Source: Hemibagrus wyckioides (Eukaryota > Chordata > Actinopteri > Siluriformes > Bagridae). Taken from it: a stretch of 64,000 nucleotides of DNA. Both the position numbers and the translations under genes were made by a program. Below the pieces are notes generated by a model. It was not told the DNA's origin. It ran no database searches and was given only the letters and a program-made list of their open reading frames with translations. Where the stretch lies: positions 8,809,071 to 8,873,070 of the forward strand of contig NC_080731.1 of assembly GCF_019097595.1 (NCBI RefSeq), in the 5' to 3' direction. Positions 25,901 to 35,619 of the stretch are shown here, piece after piece (position 1 is the stretch's first letter; the number at the start of each line of letters is the position of its first letter).

Positions 25901-28900
25901 GTATAAAGTCTACACATCCCTGTATAAAGTCTATAGATCCCTGTATAAAGTCTATACATCCCTGTATAAAGTCTAAACATCCCCGTATAAAGTCTATACA
26001 TCCCTTTATAAAGTCTATAGATCCCTGTATAAAGTCTAACCATCCCTGTATAAAGTCTATCCATCCCTGTATAAAGTCTAAACATCCCTGTATAAAGTCT
26101 ATCCATCCCTGTATAAAGTCTATAGATCCCTGTATAAAGTCTGTACATCCCTGTATAAAGTCTATACATCCCTGTATAAAGTCTATACATCCCTGTATAA
26201 AGTCTATACATCCCTGTATAAAGTCTAAACATCCCTGTATAAAGTCTATACATCCCTGTATAAAGTCTGTACATCCCTGTATAAAGTCTACACATCCCTG
26301 TATAAAGTCTAAACATCCCTGTATAAAGTCTATACATCCCTGTATAAAGTCTGTACATCCCTGTATAAAGTCTGTACATCCCTGTATAAAGTCTACACAT
26401 CCCTGTATAAAGTCTAAACATCCCTGTTACATCCCTGTATAAAGTCTATACATCCCTGTATAAAGTCTATACATCCCTGTATAAAGTCTATACATCCCTG
26501 TATAAAGTCTATACATCCCTGTATAAAGTCTATACATCCCTGTATAAAGTCTATACATCCCTGTATAAAGTCTATACATCCCTGTATAAAGTCTGTACAT
26601 CCCTGTATAAAGTCTATACATCCCTGTATAAAGTCTGTACATCCCTGTATAAAGTCTGTACATCCCTGTATAAAGTCTACACATCCCTGTATAAAGTCTA
26701 AACATCCCTGTATAAAGTCTATACAATCCTGTATAAAGTCTATACATCCCTGTATAAAGTCTGTACATCCCTGTATAAAGTCTATACATCCCTGTATAAA
26801 GTCTAAACATCCCTGTATAAAGTCTATCCATCCCTGTATAAAGTCTATACATCCCTGTATAAAGTCTATACATCCCTGTATAAAGTCTATACATCCCTGT
26901 ATAAAGTCTATACATCCCTGTATAAAGTCTATACATCCCTGTATAAAGTCTATACATCCCTGTATAAAGTCTATACATCCCTGTATAAAGTCTATACATC
27001 CCTGTATAAAGTCTAAACATCCCTGTATAAAGTCTATACATCCCTGTATAAAGTCTATACATCCCTGTATAAAGTCTATACATCCCTGTATAAAGTCTAT
27101 ACATCCCTGTATAAAGTCTAAACATCCCTGTATAAAGTCTATACATCCCTGTATAAAGTCTATACATCCCTGTATAAAGTCTGTACATCCCTGTATAAAG
27201 TCTATACATCCCTGTATAAAGTCTATACATCCCTGTATAAAGTCTATACATCCCTGTATAAAGTCTATACATCCCTGTATAAAGTCTAAACATCCCTGTA
27301 TAAAGTCTACACATCCCTGTATAAAGTCTAAACATCCCTGTATAAAGTCTATCCATCCCTGTATAAAGTCTATACATCCCTGTATAAAGTCTATACATCC
27401 CTGTATAAAGTCTAAACATCCCTGTATAAAGTCTATCCATCCCTGTATAAAGTCTATACATCCCTGTATAAAGTCTATACATCCCTGTATAAAGTCTAAA
27501 CATCCCTGTATAAAGTCTAAACATCCCTGTATAAAGTCTGTACATCCCTGTATAAAGTCTAAACATCCCTGTATAAAGTCTATACATCCCTGTATAAAGT
27601 CTATAGATCCCTGTATAAAGTCTGTACATCCCTGTATAAAGTCTGTACATCCCTGTATAAAGTCTATACAATCCTGTATAAAGTCTATACATCCCTGTAT
27701 AAAGTCTGTACATCCCTGTATAAAGTCTATACAATCCTGTATAAAGTCTATACATCCCTGTATAAAGTCTGTACATCCCTGTATAAAGTCTGTACATCCC
27801 TGTATAAAGTCTAAACATCCCTGTTTAAAGTCTATACATCCCTGTATAAAGTCTATACATCTCTGTATAAAGTCTAAACATCCCTGTATAAAGTCTATAC
27901 ATCTCTGTATAAAGTCTAAACATCCCTGTATAAAGTCTATACATCTCTGTATAAAGTCTATACATCCCTGTATAAAGTCTGTACATCCCTGTATAAAGTC
28001 TGTACATCCCTGTATAAAGTCTATACATCCCTGTATAAAGTCTAAACATCCCTGTATAAAGTCTATACATCCCTGTATAAAGTCTATACATCCCTGTATA
28101 AAGTCTATACATCCCTGTATAAAGTCTATACATCCCTGTATAAAGTCTATACATCCCTGTATAAAGTCTAAACATCCCTGTATAAAGTCTATACATCCCT
28201 GTATAAAGTCTATACATCCCTGTATAAAGTCTAAACATCCCTGTATAAAGTCTATACATCCCTGTATAAAGTCTATAGATCCCTGTATAAAGTCTAACCA
28301 TCCCTGTATAAAGTCTATACATCCCTGTATAAAGTCTAAACATCCCTGTATAAAGTCTATCCATCCCTGTATAAAGTCTGTACATCCCTGTATAAAGTCT
28401 ATACATCCCTGTATAAAGTCTAACCATCCCTGTATAAAGTCTATAGATCCCTGTATAAAGTCTAACCATCCCTGTATAAAGTCTAAACATCCCTGTATAA
28501 AGTCTAAACATCCCTGTATAAAGTCTATCCATCCCTGTATAAAGTCTATAGATCCCTGTATAAAGTCTGTACATCCCTGTATAAAGTCTATACATCCCTG
28601 TATAAAGTCTATACATCCCTGTATAAAGTCTATCCATCCCTGTATAAAGTCTATAGATCCCTGTATAAAGTCTGTACATCCCTGTATAAAGTCTGTACAT
28701 CCCTGTATAAAGTCTATACATCCCTGTATAAAGTCTATACATCCCTGTATAAAGTCTATACATCCCTGTATAAAGTCTAAACATCCCTGTATAAAGTCTA
28801 TACATCCCTGTATAAAGTCTATACATCCCTGTATAAAGTCTGTACATCCCTGTATAAAGTCTGTACATCCCTGTATAAAGTCTATACATCCCTGTATAAA

Positions 28901-29128
28901 GTCTGTACATCCCTGTATAAAGTCTGTACATCCCTGTATAAAGTCTGTACATCCCTGTATAAAGTCTGTACATCCCTGTATAAAGTCTATACATCCCTGT
29001 ATAAAGTCTGTACATCCCTGTATAAAGTCTGTACATCCCTGTATAAAGTCTAAACATCCCTGTATAAAGTCTATACATCCCTGTATAAAGTCTGTACATC
29101 CCTGTTTGAAGTCTATACATCCTTTACA
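22918..29128. repeat. 21-bp minisatellite, about 295 units (6.2 kb)
   Basis: The unit is tgtataaagtctatacatcc plus c. Common variants replace tatac by tgtac, tacac or taaac. A rarer form reads tctctgtttaaagtc, mostly before 24.6 kb. Because 21 is divisible by three, most variants leave some frames open. This gives apparent ORFs of 473 codons (plus) and 911, 606, 463 and 431 codons (minus) made of KVYTSLY, CIDFIQG or GMYRLYT heptads. None has a normal start, splice or codon context. One partial unit at about 26424-26431 (ctgttacatcc) shifts the register. The array is flanked on both sides by pieces of one LINE. Confidence 0.95.
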
Positions 29129-29130
29129 TG

Positions 29131-29352
29131 CTTTAGCTTTATCTCTCATATTATACTATTCTATTATGAACATACAATTTGTTTTATTTTTCTATTTAAA
29201 TATGTGTATTTCTAATTTCTTATCCTATTTTTTATTGTCTGTGTATTGTTGTTGTTGTTGTCTCTGTGTCCTGGAGCTTCCTTGTAAAAAAAAAAATTCC
29301 TTGTATGCACAAACATACTTGGCAACAAAGCTCTTTCTGATTCTGATTCATC
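29131..29352 (+). mobile_element. LINE 3' UTR and tail
   Basis: T-rich sequence followed by tgtcctggagcttccttgta, ttccttgtatgcacaaacat, cttggcaacaaagctctttc and the tail tgattctgattc. This is the known 3' end of fish LINEs of the type found at 21960-22689, in the same orientation. It is probably the other end of that copy. Confidence 0.6.
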
Positions 29353-29439
29353 CTGTGATGACTTTCATCTCTGCTATAATTCCGTTATTACGATATTACT
29401 TAAATAATTTAAATCAACATGAATTATTTATTTATTAAT

Positions 29440-29610
29440 ATGTTCTTGTCCTTGTTCAGGGTCACCACAGTGCATCATCCGATCCATTTCATGACTGACG
29501 TAACCCTCCCATTTTATCCGACCTTAGACATTAGCCCCTTAGTGGCTGGATTGGTTTCCTGCCCGAGAATTGAACCCGAGTCACTGCAGTGAGAGCACAG
29601 GATCCTGCAG
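29440..29610 (-). mobile_element. tRNA-derived SINE-like repeat
   Basis: On the minus strand gggttcaattctcggg (29567-29582) is a good RNA polymerase III B box, preceded by a tRNA-like stem (gtgctctcactgcagtgact). The other end (gtaaccctcccattttatcc on plus) is shared with the repeat fragment at 4711-4830. Confidence 0.45.
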
Positions 29611-29639
29611 TTGTATTAAAGTGTATATAACCGTGTTAA

Positions 29640-31400
29640 ACCAGATAGATTTCATGGCAGAGGTGGGTGAAAACAAGCAAACATTAAAGTATGTACATAT
29701 TTTTTAGGATTTATTGCGTTATATAAATATTTGTTTAGCAAATTTATTAAAAAGTGCAGTTAAACAAATAGACAATTATGATTCAAGTAATAAAAGAGGA
29801 GAAAATTTTAGACTAAAAACTGTTTAATACTACAAATATGTACAGTTCAATTCATATTACAAATTACATTAAGGTCACATTTGTACCTTGTGATTTCAGT
29901 GTTATTAATTTTGTTATATTTTTAACACACAGAACTTCTGTCACATTGATGTATACCAAATTCTTTTTTCTATGAAATAAGGTTAATTGCAATGTGATAC
30001 TTTATACGCTTTATAAATGCTAAGATAGATCATCATATTTAATGAAACATAAAACAGTTAAGCACTTCACTTGCAGTTACGATAACATCTTTTACCTGCA
30101 ATTCAGTCACTGAAAAACAAAAGATTCAAAACAACCAGGAAGACAATACAGTTTTATTATATTATGTCTTGATTGTCAGAGTGCTAACAAAATGCAGATA
30201 AGATTAAATAATCAGAATTGAATGAATCTGGCTTAACATTACTAAAAGTATTCGGCTGCCATCTAGTGGAGAAGTCTGCGATTGTCACTGTTTACCTTTT
30301 TTATTCTTTGTTTAAGCAATTAGTTCTGGCCAAAATACTGCACAAAAGTTCTAAATTCAGCAAATCAGCTTGAATAGTCTTTATCTAAACAAATCTCTTA
30401 TTCTTTACTGCATGTGTAGTGTCTTCATTAATACATGACCGACATGTTTCGTTTACTAAGTTGGTTAAATTATCAAGGTGTTCTGTAGGTTCAGTAAAGC
30501 ATAGTCTTAGTGTAGCCAGTAACTAATTTAGATTACTTGCTATTAACAAATGTATTTTAGACATTTGGTTTTGGACCCGTGCTCAACAGCACCTGGGGCT
30601 AAATTCTATCTAGCCCATACCTCAACAAAATCCATAGAACATGAGTAGAAAAGTACAAACAATTTTTAAGAAATAGAAAATATTCATTCAAACATGAAAG
30701 TATGTTGGAAATCTTACTGACAACACATCAGAAATTTAGTTTTCCTGCTTTGATATACCCGCATATGTGTGTGTAAAGTGTGTGAGATGTGTGAAGTGTG
30801 AGAGCATCTGCACCAGGCATGTGCATGAGCAACAGCAATCAGAGCTGGAGCCTGACAGTAACCTTCCCCAAGCCTGTAAAGTGTGTATGCTTTTGGTATC
30901 CGCAACAGATCCTGCTGCCTATATACATATAACATTTATGTTCAACTATAGAGCCATAAATCAGCTAACAATCCCCAAAACAGGATGAAAAAGACAAGAA
31001 GAAGGAGAAATGAGATGTGTAGACTGAAGAGAAACTTCTCACATAATGTTTCCCCGAAAAGCTGCTCACACACTCTGCCCATGTCCTCAAGTTAAACTCT
31101 TGAAATGTTAAACACCAAAAATATTCATTAAAAATAATCTTTACAACATTTCAGTCATACGCTACAGAGCAGATTTAATTCAATAACAGGTCACCAAAAT
31201 AGCAAATCAGTTATTATCTATTCAGGGAATGCAAGGGATTTGTTCTATTCTTAATTCGATTTAACTAGCGCTGCACCCATGTCTTAATATACCTGTACAA
31301 TATACTCCAAAGCTTTGAGGATGAAACCTAGTTTTTAAAGGTTAGTAAATCAGTGCATCAAGTCTTTCAGGGATCAACTTTGACAAATATATGATGGTTC
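29640..31400. other. AT-rich intergenic DNA
   Basis: I see no gene here. A degenerate GT-rich stretch occurs at 30765-30820. Short open frames around 30714-30988 have no recognisable protein similarity. Confidence 0.5.
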
Positions 31401-31414
31401 TTCATAGCATACAT

Positions 31415-32065
31415 ACTATATGGACAAGTATTGGGATAGATAGCAACGTATATATAAATTCAAACACCTAGCCATTAAGTCTGCGTTTACAAATCTTTGC
31501 GAAAAAAAAATTATAGCATCTTTGTAATAGATCAGTATATATTCCACAGTCGACTGCATATGGTATTATTGGAAAACAGAAACTTTTAGGAACAGCAGCA
31601 ACTACTGCCTGGCAGCTCTGTGCCAACTTTCTTGAGGAGGATTAAATGGCATAGTGTTTTTCAGGGGTTGGCCTATGCCCCTTACCTCCACTGAAGGGAA
31701 ATGTTAATGCTTCAGCATACCAGGACATTTTGGACAATGCTACGCCTTCAACTTTGTGTGAAAACTTGTGTGAAAAGGCCCTTTTCTATGACATCATTGT
31801 GCAACAGTGGACAAAGACATGTTTGGAGGAGTTTGGTGTGAAGAACTTGAGTGGCCTTCACAGAGCCATTGACCTCAACCCCATTGAACACCATTGGGAT
31901 GAACTTGGAACAGAGACTGAGAGCCAGGCCTGCTCATACAACATCAGTGCCTATCCTCATAAATGCTCTACTGGATGAATGCGCAAATATTCCTAGAAAA
32001 AAAAACACTCCTAAATCTTGTGGCAAAACCTGCCCAGAGGACTGGACATGGTGAAGTCCATATAT
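31415..32065 (+). mobile_element. Tc1-like element remnant
   Basis: The ends read tatatggacaagtattggga at the left and gtccatatat at the right, a short inverted pair. Inside, frames carry Tc1 transposase C-terminal pieces in broken order: an EEFGVKNL-type segment and IDLNPIEHHWDEL, the latter matching the DLNPIEHLWDEL motif. The catalytic core is missing, so it is non-autonomous or dead. Confidence 0.65.
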
Positions 32066-32298
32066 TTAGAATGCAATGTCATAAAGCATTATCTTCTGCT
32101 TCTTCAGTGCTGAATTGTACATTACCGCCACCTAGTGATCAAGTGATCTAAAGATGATTGACGGAAGTGGCTCATTTGTATCACGCATGCGCAGTGGAAG
32201 TATAAATAATTAAAGAATGGCACTTAGTATCTCAAAAGTTGAGCAATGCATTATATCACAAGGTTTCACTGATAACAAAATAAGAATGATAAAACTAT

Positions 32299-32301
<3 letters not shown>

Positions 32302-32331
<30 letters not shown>
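32302..32331. repeat. (CA)n microsatellite
   Basis: Fifteen CA units. About 110 bp upstream (32183-32195) is acgcatgcgcagt, an NRF1-like word, with no gene recognisable beside it. Confidence 0.8.
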
Positions 32332-32334
<3 letters not shown>

Positions 32335-32771
32335 GCCTACTGTCTGTTTTGTACTTTGATTGTGCACTAAATCTATGTTTAAGGCATTCTAAGGGGGAAA
32401 ATATGATAACATAATTTATTCATGTTGTTTCTGGTCACTACGCCAACCACTGGATTTCACATGCTGATCATGTGTTATGGATGTGTCAGTAAGACATGCT
32501 GAAAAATGTCAGACCAACTCCATGTAAAAGCTTTTATTCTGTTTAATCACCTGACAAGGCTGCTTGAATCTACAGTCTAGGGTTGCCAGAGTTATGTTTT
32601 ATATGCCAAATTGATCAAATTTTAAATGCAAATAATGAAAATGAAATCGAATCATTTGACAAAGGCAGCATAACATCTACAAACCATTTCACCTGTAGGA
32701 TATATTAAAAAGTTTGGAAATGGGAAATGTGGATTGTAGAATGGATAATGGTGGTAAAGGCCTATTGCAGC

Positions 32772-34215
32772 TCCCGAGCAAAGATCAAGATTAAATGAGA
32801 AAATGTGTCTTGTGCCTATTTTAGTTCATTGTGCAGTTTTTCAGATGTAGGTAGGCTGTCTTGCTAAGACCGGGTGATCCTGCTACAGTCTGGGCTAGAA
32901 AGAAATCAGCCTTGGTGTCTCTGTGTATTTTTCTTACAGTTGTTAGTATTGCTCTTGCACTATGTTCATCAAAAATCCCAAATACCCCCACTTTAAGAGA
33001 TTTCTTTGTTCATTTATTCCCTGCTTCCTTCAAATACCTCAGTGTAAATAAACCAAATAGTGGTCAGGAAGGTGGTGTCTCCTCTGCTCTGCCGCTTTAA
33101 TTGCAAGGCGGCGTGACTGCATCATGTTCACCTGACTCCACTGCTCAAAGTTTTGTTATGTTTATGAAGATGAGAACACATCAAGGGGACTAGACATCAT
33201 TCACAAAGTTGCTTTTAAAATGCCAGAGTTATACACTACAGTGAATTTGTTTCCCAAGCAAAGATCAAGGTAAAGTTGAAAATGTGTCTGTTTTTTTCGA
33301 AGTTTAAGCATTTGTTAGCTATTTTAGTTCTTTTGTGCAGTAGGTGGGCTGTCTTGCTAAGACCACGTGATTCTGGTACAGTCTGGGCTAGAAAGAAATC
33401 AGCACCTGTATCATTCTGTGTACAGCTTTTAGTATTGCTTTTGCACTATGTTCATCAAAAATCCAAAATAATCTACTTTAAGAGATTTGTTTGTTCATTT
33501 ATTCCCTGCTTCCATCAAATACCTCCACCCATCAGTGTATATAAACTGATTAGCGGTCAGGAAGGTGGCATCTCCTCTGTTCTACCCCTTTAATTGCATG
33601 GTGGCGTGACTGCATCATGTTCACGTGACTCCACTGCTCAAAGTTCTGTCATGTCAGTAGGTGGGCTGTCTTACTAAGACCTGGTGATTCTGCTACAGCC
33701 TGGGCTAGAAAGAAATCAGCCTATGCATCTCTGTGTATTTTTCTTACAGTTGTTAGCATCGCTCTTGCACTACGTTCATCAAAAGTCCAAAATAATCCAA
33801 CTTTAAGAGATTTGTTTGTTCATTTTTGTACCTGCTTCAGTCAAATACCTCAGTGTAAAGGTGGGCTGTCTTACTAAGACCTGGTGATTCTGCTACAGTC
33901 TGGGCTAGAAAGAAATCAGCCCCCCTGTGTCACTCCATACCATTCTGTGTACAGTTTGTAGTATTGCTCTTGCACTATGTTCATCCAAAATAATCCACTT
34001 TAATAGATCTGTTTGTTCATTTATCTCCTGCTTCCAGGGAACAGTGTAAATAAACCGATTAGTGGTCAGTAGCAGTGGTCTCCTCTGCTCTGCCCCTTTA
34101 ATCATGTGGTGGTGTGACTGCGTCATATTCACGTGACTCCCCTGCTGAAAGTTTTGTCATGTTTATGAAGGCAAGAACACGTCGAAGGGACTAGACATCC
34201 GCTAGAGAGCTGCTT
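32772..34215. repeat. Four-fold imperfect tandem repeat upstream of the candidate rufy3 exon 1a
   Basis: The motif gtaggtgggctgtcttrctaag occurs at 32848, 33341, 33657 and 33858. Each is followed by ctacagtctgggctagaaag, tactttaagagatttgtttg and, in three copies, gcgtgactgcatcatgttca. Units differ by internal deletions (spacing 493, 316 and 201 bp). The last unit ends about 120 bp before the ATG at 34337, so the repeat may be multiplied promoter-proximal sequence. Confidence 0.75.
33621..34137. promoter_or_regulatory. CLEAR-like E-boxes upstream of exon 1a
   Basis: TCACGTGAC occurs at 33621-33629 and 34129-34137, within repeat units 2 and 4. This is nine of ten bases of the TFEB/TFE3 CLEAR element GTCACGTGAC. 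Unit 1 has TCACCTGAC at the same place, a broken version. Confidence 0.45.
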
Positions 34216-34336
34216 TTAAAATGCCATGAGAGGATGGGACAACTGGAATAAAAAGAAATGAAATAAGAAGCGCTGTTAACTTTATTTTAAGCTGTAGCTG
34301 TGAAAAAAAGGGGTCACTTTAATTTTTAAGCAGAAC

Positions 34337-34610
34337 ATGGCGGCGGAGCAGGACACCAACACTGATTACCAAAACACAGAAGTTGCGGAAAGTTTAATAT
34401 CTTCAGGGGAATTGGGCAGCAGACCGTCCTTTCAGGACAATAATGGACATTTCCCCAACAGCCCGGAGGAAGACACTTTTACTCCCACCTCCGTCATTTA
34501 CTTTAAAGAAGCCCTGACTTCTGCTAGCGTCCAGTTTGCCAAGAAGACCTTGAATCCTTCTGCTACGGTGAAGTATGAGTTTCACATCGAAACAACCAAG
34601 AAAACTAAAA
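34337..34610 (+). CDS. rufy3: Candidate alternative first coding exon of rufy3 (exon 1a)
   Basis: An ATG in good context (gcagaacATGGCGG) opens 91 codons plus one base. The frame starts MAAEQDTNTDYQNTEVAE and contains FTPTSVIYFKEALTSASVQF and LNPSATVKYEFHIET. It ends at aaaactaaaa with donor gtgagt at 34611. The exon is phase 1, exactly as in rufy3 exon 1 at 40416, so it can join exon 2 (45592) in frame to give 665 or 502 residues. No other downstream gene is visible for it to belong to. I do not recognise a domain in it. It could instead start a separate, unrecognised transcript. Confidence 0.6.
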
Positions 34611-35096
34611 GTGAGTGTTTTATTATTACGGTTTATTATAAATGCATAGTGTGTGTGTGTGTGTGTGTGTGTGTTTTGTGTGCGCGAGCTGCGTTAGCTA
34701 AGTCCGCTTAGCTAGCTGTCTGTTTACTTGGAGCTCACTTCCCCTAAGCTTTAAATGTCACCTGTGTGAAAGTGTAACTATTATTTACCTTGCTTGTTTA
34801 TACATTTTGGGAAAGACATTGTTTGAGATTAGTTTTGTGTAGAAATTACTAAGCATATTCCTCTCTTTAACTAAGATAATGAAACGAATAAAATTGATGA
34901 GGCGCGACGCTATGTCTGCCTTTAATGTTATAGTAAGAATATAAACCTGACACTTGTATTTTCAGGTTTTATATATTCTTACTGTCCACAAGTAAGTAAA
35001 ATAAAAATTGACCATTTTTCCTCCTATCAACATTTACCATATGTTAGTCACTGACCTGTTATACACATTTACAATTTTCTTACAAAACTACACATG

Positions 35097-35619
35097 TACA
35101 CCGATCAGGCATAACATTATAACCACTGACAGGTGAAGTGAATAACAGTGATTATCTCCTCATCATGGCTCCTGTTAGTGGGTGGGATATATTAGATTAT
35201 ATTGTCCTTAAAGTTGATGTGAAGCAGGAAAAATGAGCAAATGTAAGGATTTGGGCCAAATTGTGATGGCTAGACGTCTGGATCGGCGCATCTCCAAATC
35301 TGCAGCTCTTGTGGGGTGTTCCCAGTCTGCAGTGGTCAGAATCTATCAAAAGTGGGCCAAGGAAGGAACAGTGGTGAACCAGCAACAGGGTCATGGGCGG
35401 ACAAGGCTCATTGATGCACGTGGGGAGTGAAGGCTGGACCGTGTGATCCGATCCAACAGACGAGCTACTGTTGCTCAAACTGCTGAAGAAGTTAATGCTG
35501 GTTCTGATAGAAAGGTGTCAGAATACACAGTGCATGACGGGTCAGGGCTTTTCTGGCAGCAAAAGGACGACCAACACATTATTAGGCAGGTGGTCATAAT
35601 GTTGTGCCTGGTCGGTGTA
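35097..35619 (+). mobile_element. Tc1-type non-autonomous element, copy 1
   Basis: Inverted ends tacaccgatcaggcataaca and its complement (cataatgttgtgcctggtcggtgta). Inside is the N-terminal part of a Tc1 transposase ([34 protein letters not shown]) interrupted by a stop after ARGE. The second and third catalytic regions are missing. Confidence 0.8.

Noticed and set aside
22918..29128. CRISPR-like array
   Set aside because: The units are contiguous with no unique spacers, and this is eukaryotic DNA.
22917..29149. Long open frames of 431-911 codons in the 21-bp array, as real repeat-protein genes
   Set aside because: The period is a multiple of three and the unit has few stop-prone words, so several frames on both strands are open at once. 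There is no start context, splice site, signal peptide or unique flanking domain.
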